A stretch of 46,028 nucleotides of DNA from an uncultured Eubacteriales bacterium (GTDB taxonomy: Bacteria; Bacillota; Clostridia; Oscillospirales; CAG-272). Below the pieces are notes generated by a model. It was not told where the DNA came from. It worked only from the letters and a program-made list of their open reading frames with translations, and ran no database searches. Each line of letters starts with the position of its first letter. The stretch's first letter is position 1. This document shows, piece after piece, positions 1 through 7,751 of this stretch. A program made the position numbers and the translations under genes. The DNA lies in the NCBI GenBank assembly GCA_900547725.1, contig URHR01000007.1, forward strand, positions 1 through 46,028, written 5' to 3'.

Positions 1-43
<43 letters not shown>

Positions 44-112
44 CTGTTTGCGCCTCCGTAGCCATAGCGACGGGCGCTTTTTCGGCGCGCCGAGAGAACC
101 GAATCACGCAAA

Positions 113-164
113 AAGGCAGAAGTCTGCCGCATTCCGCTTGACGGGTGCGGCGGCTTCTGCCTTT
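113..164. terminator. Terminator-like hairpin upstream of the solute-binding protein gene
   Basis: The arms AAGGCAGAAG and CTTCTGCCTT pair around a second GC-rich stem (TGCCGCA with TGCGGC), giving a long hairpin with one bulge. On the + strand it is followed by only TTTAT. On the minus strand it is followed by a run of five T. It could end a + operon lying to the left, act in both directions, or be an intercistronic mRNA-stabilising hairpin, since the next SD starts only about 44 bases downstream and no promoter is visible between. Confidence 0.6.
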
Positions 165-223
165 ATCTGATGGGTATTTCTCCGAAAAATCGGAGCGCAG
201 ATATACCGGAAAGGAACATTTTT

Positions 224-1678
224 ATGAATATGAAGAAGTATGGACTGTTATGCGTACTGTTGGCGTTGCTGTTGGTTTTGCCGATTCTGGCGTCCTGCGG
301 CAAAAAAGATCCCACGCCGACTCCGTCGGGGACAGCCCCAAAGACCGACGAGGCGACCGCGCCTTCAACCGCCGAGGAAGACCCCGAGCCGAACGTCAAC
401 TACGCAAAGGACGGCGTGCCGACCGACTTCACCATTGCGGTGCGGAATAACCGCTACCATTACCTCTACTGCGATGACGCGAACACGAAGGACACCGTGG
501 AATACGACACCTTCCGCCGCAACGCGGGGATCGAGGATCAGTACGGCATCAAGTTCAAGCTGATGACTCTGAGCGACGCGGGCAGCGGCAAGGAGTTTTC
601 CACCAAACTGGATACCGGTTCGGCAGGGGACATCGACCTGATGTGTTGGGACTTCTGGTGGGCGCTCGAGCAGAAGGGCGCGTTCGTCGACCTGCAGACC
701 CTGCCCGAGATTGACCTGAACAAGGATTGGTACTACAGCGGTTGGAACAACAACGTTACCATCAACGGCATTACCTTCAGCTGCGCGGGCGACGCAACGT
801 TGGAAGTGCTGGAAAACATCGAGGTGGTGTTCTTCAACAAGAACATCGCGGCGGCGCAGTCGCTGGATCTTTACAAGATCGTTGACGACAAGGAATGGAC
901 GATTGCGAAAATGCGGGAACTCATGGCGCAGGTCTCGCAGAATCTGGATGATGAAGACAAGACCAACGACGTCTGGGGTGCGATCTACGACCAGCACTCT
1001 CTCCGCACGGGGCTGTTTTCGGCGGGGCTGAAACTGGTTACCGTATCGCAGGAGAACGGTGCGATTGACATCACGCTCAACACGCCGAGAAACGTGAATA
1101 TCACAGACGGTTTCACCGCGCTGATTCATGACGCCAATACCTATTATTCCAATACCACCGCGCGGAACTATGCCGACAAGGTTTCCAAGTTCATCGGCGG
1201 GCAGTCCTTCTTCTATGCAACCGCGCTTTATTGCGGCAAGCAGATCAAGAACGAGATGGATGCAAGCTTTGACTACGGTCTGATTCCGATGCCGAAATTT
1301 GACGCGGACTCCGAGTATGTCAGCACCACCTACGGCGCGTCGATTTTCTCGATTCCGAAGATCTGTCAGGATCGCAGTATGTCGGCAGTCATTCTGGACG
1401 TGATGAACCGCAGAAGTTCCGATACGATTGTCACCGCGTTCTATGACAACGTGCTCAAGCGCAAGGTTGCCGATAGCCCCACCGACGCGCGTATGGTGGA
1501 CCTTGCGAGAAATTCGCTCTATGTCGACTTCGGATTTGTCTGCGAGAGCGACCGCTTCAACCTGTTCACCAAAGTGCAGGGGCAGGTGGTGAAGAACCAG
1601 AGCCTTTCCACGGTGATTGCCGAAATTGCAACCGCCGCAAGAAACCAGTTGGACTCCATTATCGAAATTTACCGTTGA
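224..1678 (+). CDS. ABC transporter extracellular solute-binding lipoprotein
   Basis: A 484-residue lipoprotein expected to sit on the outer face of the membrane and capture a substrate for an ABC importer. The start at 224 follows GGAAAGGA by nine bases; the longer reading from 170 runs through a hairpin (180-195) and is unlikely. Residues 1-25 form a lipoprotein signal peptide with lipobox LASC and the lipidated Cys25. A Thr/Pro/Glu-rich linker follows to about residue 65, then a periplasmic-binding-protein fold typical of family 1 sugar-binding proteins (residues such as GDIDLMCWDFWWALEQKGAFVDL and the late FDYGLIPMPKFD region). The substrate cannot be read from sequence, though sugars or oligosaccharides are usual. 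No permease or ATPase gene is in the window; they may lie to the left. It is the first gene of a tight + cluster with the EEP lipoprotein 27 bases downstream. Confidence 0.85.
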   Translation: MNMKKYGLLCVLLALLLVLPILASCGKKDPTPTPSGTAPKTDEATAPSTAEEDPEPNVNYAKDGVPTDFTIAVRNNRYHYLYCDDANTKDTVEYDTFRRNAGIEDQYGIKFKLMTLSDAGSGKEFSTKLDTGSAGDIDLMCWDFWWALEQKGAFVDLQTLPEIDLNKDWYYSGWNNNVTINGITFSCAGDATLEVLENIEVVFFNKNIAAAQSLDLYKIVDDKEWTIAKMRELMAQVSQNLDDEDKTNDVWGAIYDQHSLRTGLFSAGLKLVTVSQENGAIDITLNTPRNVNITDGFTALIHDANTYYSNTTARNYADKVSKFIGGQSFFYATALYCGKQIKNEMDASFDYGLIPMPKFDADSEYVSTTYGASIFSIPKICQDRSMSAVILDVMNRRSSDTIVTAFYDNVLKRKVADSPTDARMVDLARNSLYVDFGFVCESDRFNLFTKVQGQVVKNQSLSTVIAEIATAARNQLDSIIEIYR

Positions 1679-1705
1679 TACACTGATATCCGAAAGGAGA
1701 CGCGT

Positions 1706-3565
1706 ATGAAAACCTGTTGGAAACGGCTTGCGGCGGTTCTGTGTCTTGCGGCGTTGCTTCTGGTCGGTTGCGCCAAGGAAAACGGAACGGCAGATGACAC
1801 CACCGCGCGACAGGCCGGGAGCGAGACCGAGGCGCCCGAAACCGATCTTCCGCTGACGTTGGTGGAAAAGGGCAAGAGCAGCTATACCGTTGTGTATCCC
1901 GAGGACGCGGACACCAAAGTTATCCGCGCGGCGCGGAGTCTTGCCGCGGCGCTGAAAAGCTACACCGGAGCGGACATCGGGAATCAGGACGATTACCTCA
2001 AAAAGGATGAAACCGCGCCCGAGCATGAAATTCTGGTCGGTCTGACCAACCGCCCGGAGAGCACCGGGGTCTACAAAGATCTTGCGGCGGGGGAGTACAC
2101 CGTGCGCATGGTCGGCAAAAAACTTGTGATTCTCGGCGGCTCGGATAACGGAACTTCCAATGCGGCGGACTACTTTGTGGAGAAGGTTCTGAAAACAACC
2201 AAAGGGCTGTCCGCTGGGACAACCGACGGCACGTTGATCTTCACCGCCGGGCAGAATTTCACCCAGCGGAGCAAGTACAACATCCGCTCGCTGACCCTGA
2301 ACGGCGTGGCGATGTCCTCCTTCCGCATGGTGATTCCCGCCGACGGGTCGCTTGAGAGCTACTTTGCAAAGCTGCTCAAGCGGCATCTTGCCAACTATGC
2401 GGGCATCAACATGGAGATTGTGACCGACGCCGGGGAAGCGGCGGAATACGAAATCCGGATCGGCAAGACCGCGCGCACAACGGGCGAAGCGCCGCAGGGC
2501 AAGGCGACCGTGACGGTTGGCGAGAAGTCGATGGAGATTCTCTGGTCGTCCGGTTTCGGATTTCTGGCGGCTTACGAGATGATCTGCGCGCAAGTGTTCA
2601 GCAATCTGCAGGCAAACATCGCACTGAAACCGGGGGACAGCTGGGAAGCGAACGAAAGCGTTCCCGCAAACGTGGAGAAGCGCGGAGAGATGCGCATCAT
2701 GTACCATAACGTCTGGGGGTACATCAATGCGGACGGCAGCAATCCGATTTCCATGCGCCCGGATGTGGCGTTGTCCGTCTATCGGTCTTACCAACCCGAT
2801 GTGCTGTGTCTGCAGGAGTGCTCCAACGCATACCGAACGGGCGGCAAGGCGCTCTTCCGTTGGTTGGGCGAGAACTACGCCGAGGTCTGCTTCCCGAATG
2901 ACGGCGGCACGGGAAACCCGATCTTCTACAATAACACGCTGTTTGAAGCCGTGGAAACCGGCTACAACAAAGCGCGCTCGGGCGATAAGGGTACGACCTA
3001 TGCGGTTCTCCGCCGCAAGAGCGACGGCAAGCTGTTTGGCGTGACCAACTCGCACTTTGCCGCGAACACCAACGCGGGGGACGATCCGGCGCTTGGCAAC
3101 GAATACCGCGTGCAGGATGCCGCCTGCATGGCGCAGGTGGCGAAGTCGATTGTGGAGAAATACGGCAAGATCAGCGTGTTCTCGGGCGGCGACTTCAACA
3201 CGAACAAAAGCGGCGACCCGTATCGGACGCTCACGGAAGCGGGACTGAACAACATCCGCGGCATTGCAGAGGATTGCACCACGCTCAGCCCGTACTATCA
3301 GACCTTCCCCTACAACGCGGATTATGACTTTTACAACCTCCAGAATTCGCTTTGGACGGATTCCGAATGGGCGATTGACCATCTGATGTACTGCGGTGCT
3401 ACGCCGACCGTGTCGCGCTACGATGTGGTGAACTATTCGCTTGCACTGGTTGCGAGCGACCACGCGGCGCACTTTGCGGACGTGACCCTGCCCGACGTGC
3501 AGGACTTCCGCGAGGGCGACCCCGACGACCTGACCCGAATCGATTTTGACGACCTGTTCAACTGA
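1706..3565 (+). CDS. Lipoprotein with C-terminal endonuclease/exonuclease/phosphatase domain
   Basis: A 619-residue surface lipoprotein. The signal peptide ends in lipobox LVGC with Cys22, and AAAGGAGA precedes the ATG. Residues about 50-160 and 205-315 look like two copies of the alpha/beta module found N-terminal in several carbohydrate-active enzymes (pattern: a YTVVYPED-type strand, a helix with SLAAALKSYTG, EILVGLTNRPES, then GKKLVILGGSDNG). From about residue 330 there is an endonuclease/exonuclease/phosphatase-superfamily domain: MYHNVWG, the metal-binding Glu of CLQECSN, SHFAAN, the GGDFNT motif, and the closing WAIDHLMY and SDHAAHFAD. All expected catalytic residues are present, so it should be an active metal-dependent phosphodiesterase or phosphatase. 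The substrate is unknown; a sugar phosphate, phospholipid or extracellular DNA are all possible. The fusion with carbohydrate-type modules and the solute-binding neighbour favour a glycan-linked role (inference). Confidence 0.8.
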   Translation: MKTCWKRLAAVLCLAALLLVGCAKENGTADDTTARQAGSETEAPETDLPLTLVEKGKSSYTVVYPEDADTKVIRAARSLAAALKSYTGADIGNQDDYLKKDETAPEHEILVGLTNRPESTGVYKDLAAGEYTVRMVGKKLVILGGSDNGTSNAADYFVEKVLKTTKGLSAGTTDGTLIFTAGQNFTQRSKYNIRSLTLNGVAMSSFRMVIPADGSLESYFAKLLKRHLANYAGINMEIVTDAGEAAEYEIRIGKTARTTGEAPQGKATVTVGEKSMEILWSSGFGFLAAYEMICAQVFSNLQANIALKPGDSWEANESVPANVEKRGEMRIMYHNVWGYINADGSNPISMRPDVALSVYRSYQPDVLCLQECSNAYRTGGKALFRWLGENYAEVCFPNDGGTGNPIFYNNTLFEAVETGYNKARSGDKGTTYAVLRRKSDGKLFGVTNSHFAANTNAGDDPALGNEYRVQDAACMAQVAKSIVEKYGKISVFSGGDFNTNKSGDPYRTLTEAGLNNIRGIAEDCTTLSPYYQTFPYNADYDFYNLQNSLWTDSEWAIDHLMYCGATPTVSRYDVVNYSLALVASDHAAHFADVTLPDVQDFREGDPDDLTRIDFDDLFN

Positions 3566-3603
3566 AACGGTCGCAAATAATAAAACGAAAAGGAGAACCA
3601 GAA

Positions 3604-5448
3604 ATGAAAACCCAGAATCGTGTCATTTCCCTTTTGCTCGTAGCCTGCATGATGCTCTCGCTGTGCGCCGCGTTACCCTTTGTTGCATCGGCTGAAGTTG
3701 TCTCCACATCCGGGTGGGACGGAAAAACGGCTACCCAACCCGAAGGGTCGGGAACGAAAGAAGATCCGTATCTGATTGCGGACGCGGCAAATCTGCTGTG
3801 GCTTCAGAAACAGATTCCGAGAGGGGATATCGTAAACGACCAGCATGCCGATGTTCTTGCCGGCAAATACACGGCAAAGTTTGCGGGAATGTACTTCCTC
3901 CAGACGCAGGACATCGACCTGAACGGCAAGAATTTTGCTTCCATCGGGTATTATTTCGCAAATGCCAAGAGAATGGGCGCATTCGGCGGAACTTACGACG
4001 GACAGGGCTTTGCCATCCGCAACGGTAAGATTACCAGTCAGAATACCGGGCACGGTCTGAATGTGAACTGGGGACACGGTCTGTTCGGTATGATTCACGG
4101 CGCTACCATCAAAAACATTGTTCTGGATAATGTGCAAGTGGAAGGACACGGTGTCACCGGCGCGATTGTCGGGCGTGCGGCTGCAACCGCAGACGATAAG
4201 GAAAAGGGCGAAACCCTGAACGTGATCGAAAACTGCGTGGTCAATGCGAACTGTACGGTAACCGCGAAGTACCCGACATCGGTTGATACAGCAAAGTTGT
4301 CGGCTGATTACGATCAGGCATCCCGCGCGGGCGGTATCGTCGGTATGGCATACGGAACAACGGTTCGTTACTGTGTCAACCATGCGGCAATCAATGTTCC
4401 CGGCAACTGGGTAATGACAGGCGGTGTTGTCGGCAGCGCAGGGTACAATACGACTGTGGAATACTGCGTCAATACCGGAAAGATCACCTACGATCTGGCA
4501 ACCTATCAAAACAAAGCCGAATGTGCGGTCGGCGGCATTGTCGGGTTCATTTCCCCTTATTCTGCAGGAGTAGTTGACAAGACTTTGGTGGGCAATACTG
4601 TGATTCGGAATTGCTATAACAGCGGTATTTTCCATTTGAACATGGGAGAGAATGTGGCTGGAAACGCAATTTACTGGGGCGGAATTCTTGGCGGTGCAAA
4701 CTCGCTGTCCAAAGCAACCAACAAGATTGATAATTGTTATAATCTGCACGCGCTCAGAAAAGGCGAAAACGGAATTGCGGCAAATGTTACCGGCAACAAT
4801 TACCGCTTTGGTGGCTTGCTTGGTTCTTACTGGATCGGTAAAGGCGCTGATGTTGGAGTATTGGAAGTGCTGAATTCTGCTTCGGTAGATATTGACGAAA
4901 ACGCATATGAAGGAACTAACCAGTGCCGTTATTGGAAGCGCAATAATAAAGAAGGTAAGCTCTGCGTTGAGGAATCTACTTCCGGACAAAAGACCGTCGA
5001 AGAGCTTGCTCCGTTGACCAAAGCAATTGACGACGCCATCAGTGCCTTCAACGCGACTGCAACCGCAAAGAAGGTTGGAAAGGTTGCGTTCCAGTGCTCG
5101 ACCGGGGAGAACACCAATGCGGTTCGCTTCTCGGCGCAGATCGTCGGCAACGGGTATGAGCGCGTCGGCTTCAAGGTCTGGGCTTCCTATACCGAGGGCG
5201 ACACGGTGAAGGTGTCCGAGGTCAGAGACGTGGTGCTGTATACCTATTACACCGCGCTCAAGGCGGACGGCGAGGATGTCACTCCCGACGCGGGCAATTA
5301 TTTCATCGCATTTGTCATCGACAGCATTCCGACCGACAAGGGCAACGTCACCTTTACCCTGACGCCCTACGTGGTGGCAGAGGGCGGCACGTCCTTTGGA
5401 AACACCGTGTCCGTGACTTTCGATGCCGCAGGCAATGAAGTGAAATAA
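3604..5448 (+). CDS. Secreted GLUG-repeat (right-handed beta-solenoid-like) protein
   Basis: A 614-residue exported protein; AAAAGGAGA lies just before the ATG. Residues 1-30 are a standard signal peptide ending near PFVASA. Residues about 45-110 carry the typical opening of GLUG proteins (GTKEDPYLIADAANLLWLQ). The middle (about 110-440) has repeated turns of the GGIVG...YCVN.G type, for example AGGIVGMAYGTTVRYCVN, GGVVGSAGYNTTVEYCVN, VGGIVGFISPY, GGILGGANS and FGGLLGSYW. The last 120 residues form a separate beta-rich domain. There is no LPXTG motif and no SLH domain, so surface attachment is not explained. GLUG repeats occur in adhesins and surface proteins; the ligand is unknown. Base composition changes inside the gene: positions about 4560-5000 are AT-richer, while 5090-5448 uses the GC-rich codons of the neighbours, which suggests domain exchange. 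Confidence 0.8.
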   Translation: MKTQNRVISLLLVACMMLSLCAALPFVASAEVVSTSGWDGKTATQPEGSGTKEDPYLIADAANLLWLQKQIPRGDIVNDQHADVLAGKYTAKFAGMYFLQTQDIDLNGKNFASIGYYFANAKRMGAFGGTYDGQGFAIRNGKITSQNTGHGLNVNWGHGLFGMIHGATIKNIVLDNVQVEGHGVTGAIVGRAAATADDKEKGETLNVIENCVVNANCTVTAKYPTSVDTAKLSADYDQASRAGGIVGMAYGTTVRYCVNHAAINVPGNWVMTGGVVGSAGYNTTVEYCVNTGKITYDLATYQNKAECAVGGIVGFISPYSAGVVDKTLVGNTVIRNCYNSGIFHLNMGENVAGNAIYWGGILGGANSLSKATNKIDNCYNLHALRKGENGIAANVTGNNYRFGGLLGSYWIGKGADVGVLEVLNSASVDIDENAYEGTNQCRYWKRNNKEGKLCVEESTSGQKTVEELAPLTKAIDDAISAFNATATAKKVGKVAFQCSTGENTNAVRFSAQIVGNGYERVGFKVWASYTEGDTVKVSEVRDVVLYTYYTALKADGEDVTPDAGNYFIAFVIDSIPTDKGNVTFTLTPYVVAEGGTSFGNTVSVTFDAAGNEVK

Positions 5449-5460
5449 GGAGGGAATATC

Positions 5461-5592
5461 ATGAAACGCTATCTCGCTCCCGAAATGAACCTTGTGATCC
5501 TCGCAACCGAGGATGTCATTGCAACTTCTGCTTTTCAGGAAGGCGACGCCACCAAACTGCCGACCATCGGTTTCGGCGATTTCAAATTCTGA
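5461..5592 (+). CDS. Small 43-residue conserved-looking peptide of unknown function
   Basis: A short ORF with a strong ribosome binding site (AAGGAGGG, five bases before the ATG) and 12 bases after the GLUG gene. It encodes 43 residues starting MKRYLAPEMNLVIL, then TEDVIATSAF, and ending in the aromatic IGFGDFKF. I recall short ORFs with a MKKYxxPEhxhhxhxxxDVIxTS pattern being frequent in Clostridia, often beside surface-protein genes, but I know of no assigned function. There is no membrane segment and no signal peptide. A terminator-like hairpin begins six bases after the stop codon. The SD strength, placement and codon use support translation. It could be a regulatory or chaperone-like peptide, or a precursor peptide; nothing nearby looks like a peptide-modifying enzyme. 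Confidence 0.65.
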   Translation: MKRYLAPEMNLVILATEDVIATSAFQEGDATKLPTIGFGDFKF

Positions 5593-5598
5593 TCTTTC

Positions 5599-5637
5599 CG
5601 ACACCCTGTCCCTCGGGGCGGGGTGTCGCACTTTTTT
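5599..5637 (+). terminator. Rho-independent terminator or attenuator before the sugar epimerase gene
   Basis: CGACACCC and GGGTGTCG form the outer stem, with further pairing of GTCCC to GGGGCG around a TCG loop, followed by CACTTTTTTG. It begins six bases after the 43-residue peptide gene and ends only a few bases before the AAAGGAG of the next gene (5640-5646). There is no room for a promoter between the T-run and that SD, so the epimerase gene needs readthrough or a promoter inside upstream coding sequence. Confidence 0.8.
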
Positions 5638-5653
5638 GCAAAGGAGTATTTTT

Positions 5654-6559
5654 ATGAATCTGTCCGCAAACAGTATGCTGGAGGGAAAGTACGGCTACGA
5701 AAAAATGCACGAAATCTACGGCAAAGTGGGTTTTGAATGCAACGATTACAGTCTGGAACGTCTCAAAAACGACGAGGATGTGCTGAATTCCGAATCTTTC
5801 CGCACCGAGGCGGAGAACATCCGCAAAAGCGCCGAGCGCAACGGGCTGACCGTCAACCAGATTCACGCGCCTTTTTCGTGGTCAAACAAGCTGTGGCTGG
5901 ATGACAGCTTCTTTGAAGAAACGATTTTCCCGCGCATTGTCCGCTCGCTTGAAATCGCGGGTATTTTCGGTGCAAAGGTCGCGGTGGTTCACCCTCTCCA
6001 TCATTTCACCTATCCGGGACACGAGGAGGAAATTTTTGAGGTCAACATGAAGTACTACCGCCGCCTGATCCCTTACGCGAAAGAATTCGGCGTAAAAATC
6101 GGTGTGGAGAATATGTATCAGGTCGACCCGCGCCGCAAGCACATCATCGCCGACACCTGCGCGAAGATTCCCGAGTTCATCCGCTACATCGACACCTTGG
6201 ACAGCGAGCAGATTACCGCCTGCCTTGACATCGGTCACACCACGCTTGTGGAGCAGTTGGACGAACCGTGGGATTTCGTCCGCGCACTGGGGCATGACCG
6301 TCTCGGCGCACTCCATGTTCACGACACCGACTACCGCGGCGACCTGCACACGCACCCCTACAACGGCATCATCAACTGGGGCGAGGTGACCCGCGCGCTG
6401 GGCGAGATCGACTATCAGGGCGATTTCACCTACGAAATCGGCGCACCGTGGGCAAAGTGGATGGATGACGGCATGGTGGAGATTCAGGCGCGCTACCTCT
6501 CCGAACTCGGACATCATCTCATTTCCGGAATCGACGCCGCAAGACCCGCCAAAGCCTGA
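5654..6559 (+). CDS. Sugar phosphate isomerase/epimerase (xylose isomerase-like TIM barrel)
   Basis: A 301-residue cytoplasmic enzyme. The start at 5654 follows AAAGGAG by seven bases; the in-frame extension to 5513 would run through the upstream peptide gene and the terminator, so it is rejected. The protein has the AP-endonuclease-2/xylose-isomerase-like barrel: INQIHAPF-type strand, VVHPLHH, the metal-ligand Glu of KIGVENMYQ, ACLDIGHTTL, LHVHDTDYRGDLHTHPYNG, and a late FTYEIGAP carrying the last ligand Glu. The family interconverts ketoses or acts on inositol and keto-sugars; the exact substrate is not visible. Placement after sugar-binding and surface proteins suggests carbohydrate catabolism. 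A strong terminator follows. Confidence 0.8.
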   Translation: MNLSANSMLEGKYGYEKMHEIYGKVGFECNDYSLERLKNDEDVLNSESFRTEAENIRKSAERNGLTVNQIHAPFSWSNKLWLDDSFFEETIFPRIVRSLEIAGIFGAKVAVVHPLHHFTYPGHEEEIFEVNMKYYRRLIPYAKEFGVKIGVENMYQVDPRRKHIIADTCAKIPEFIRYIDTLDSEQITACLDIGHTTLVEQLDEPWDFVRALGHDRLGALHVHDTDYRGDLHTHPYNGIINWGEVTRALGEIDYQGDFTYEIGAPWAKWMDDGMVEIQARYLSELGHHLISGIDAARPAKA

Positions 6560-6584
6560 CTCGCGGAAAGCGACCGCCCAGACT

Positions 6585-6638
6585 GCCCTGCGGCTGTGAA
6601 TGACCGAAACGGTTTTTCACAGCCGCGGGGCTTTTTTT
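6585..6638 (+). terminator. Rho-independent terminator after the sugar epimerase gene
   Basis: GCCCTGCGGCTGTGAA pairs with TTCACAGCCGCGGGGC, giving a stem of about 16 bp with one mismatch-type pair and a loop of about 15 bases, directly followed by seven T. It closes the cluster that starts at 224. Confidence 0.9.
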
Positions 6639-6712
6639 GACGGCAACGGCAGGTCGGGTGTGCGTCAAAACGAATGCTTTTTCACTTTTTTTTGAAAATA
6701 ATTTGTTTGCTA

Positions 6713-6741
6713 TTGACAAATGAAGCCATCTGTGGTATACT
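6713..6741 (+). promoter_or_regulatory. Sigma-A promoter of the moxR operon
   Basis: Perfect -35 TTGACA (6713-6718), 17-base spacer, and -10 TATACT (6736-6741) preceded by TGG, so it is an extended -10 promoter. The predicted start of transcription lies near 6748. It sits between the preceding terminator and the moxR gene at 6804. Confidence 0.88.
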
Positions 6742-6803
6742 AAATACAGTCAGATGATTGCTTATGAAATACGATCAAGAAAACAGACGGAGGAACAGGA
6801 CAC

Positions 6804-7742
6804 ATGAAAGCATCGGAACTGTATGAAAAGCTGAAGGGCGAGATCGGCAAGGAGTTGTTCGGTAAGGAGGAAAGCATCCGCTATGTGGTAACGGCACTGC
6901 TGGCGGGCGGTCATGTCCTTCTGGAGGATGTCCCCGGGACAGGGAAGACCAGTCTGATCCGCGCGCTTGCCGCCGCACTGGGCGCCGAGAGCCGCCGCGT
7001 GCAGTTCACGCCCGATCTGCTTCCCTCGGATATTACCGGTATTCACTTCTACAATCAGCAGGAGGGAACTTTCACCCTGCGGCGCGGTCCGGTGTTCACC
7101 AACCTGCTGCTGGCAGACGAAATCAACCGTGCCACCCCGCGCACGCAGGCGGCACTTCTGGAATGCATGGAGGAGCGGCAGGTAACGCTGGACGGCGAAA
7201 CGCTCCCGCTGCCGGAGGTCTTCTTCGTGATGGCGACCATGAACCCGATCGAATTTCAGGGCACATTCCCGCTGCCCGAGGCGCAGATTGACCGCTTCCT
7301 GATGAAGCTGCATCTTGGTTACCCCTCCGAGGCGGCAGAGCGGCAGGTGGTGGAGCGCGTTTGCGGCGGGGAAGACAGAGAGAAGCCACAGACGGTTGCG
7401 TCGCTTGACGATGTGGCGGCGGCAAGAGCCGAAGCCGACAAGGTGTATGTCAGCCCTGCCATGCGGGATTACATCGTGGCGTTGGTGCGGGCAACCCGCG
7501 AGCAGGAGAAGATCCGGCTCGGCGCCAGCCCGCGCGGCGTGGTTGCCATGACCAAGGCAGCCCGCGCCTATGCGGCAATTCTGGGGCGGGACTATGTGCT
7601 GCCGGATGATGTCAAGCAGCTTGCTGTTCCGGTGCTGGCGCATCGGCTGATGCTGCAGTCGCAAAGCAGCGTGCGCCTGTCGCAGTCCTCCGAGGCACTG
7701 ATCGGAGTTCTGCTGTCGAAAATCCCGGTCCCGACCGAATGA
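6804..7742 (+). CDS. MoxR-family AAA+ ATPase
   Basis: A 312-residue cytoplasmic AAA+ ATPase of the MoxR class, thought to act as a chaperone that matures or activates partner protein complexes, often cell-envelope or VWA/DUF58 proteins. Walker A is PGTGKTS at residues 44-50; Walker B is LLLADEINRA at about 101-110; sensor 1 is in FFVMATMNP; the family-typical IEFQGTFPLPEAQIDRF segment follows; and the C-terminal lid carries the GASPRG sensor 2 arginine. The length is normal for the family. The start has GACGGAGGAACAGG upstream. It is the first gene of a three-gene operon with DUF58 nine bases downstream, the standard MoxR-DUF58 pair. Confidence 0.92.
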   Translation: MKASELYEKLKGEIGKELFGKEESIRYVVTALLAGGHVLLEDVPGTGKTSLIRALAAALGAESRRVQFTPDLLPSDITGIHFYNQQEGTFTLRRGPVFTNLLLADEINRATPRTQAALLECMEERQVTLDGETLPLPEVFFVMATMNPIEFQGTFPLPEAQIDRFLMKLHLGYPSEAAERQVVERVCGGEDREKPQTVASLDDVAAARAEADKVYVSPAMRDYIVALVRATREQEKIRLGASPRGVVAMTKAARAYAAILGRDYVLPDDVKQLAVPVLAHRLMLQSQSSVRLSQSSEALIGVLLSKIPVPTE

Positions 7743-7751
7743 GGTGGCGGT

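Noticed and set aside
365..3472. 1035-codon open frame on the minus strand opposite the binding-protein and EEP genes
   Set aside because: It mirrors two well-supported + strand lipoprotein genes with SDs and signal peptides. The product is Arg/Val/His-rich without domains, typical of an antisense frame in GC-rich codons.
5461..5592. RiPP (modified peptide) precursor
   Set aside because: The size would fit, but there is no radical-SAM, lanthionine, YcaO or peptidase-transporter gene in the cluster, and the peptide lacks a Cys-rich or double-Gly core.
3673..5631. 652-codon minus-strand frame opposite the GLUG gene
   Set aside because: It has no SD or recognisable domain and covers a + strand gene with signal peptide and clear repeat motifs; it also crosses a terminator.
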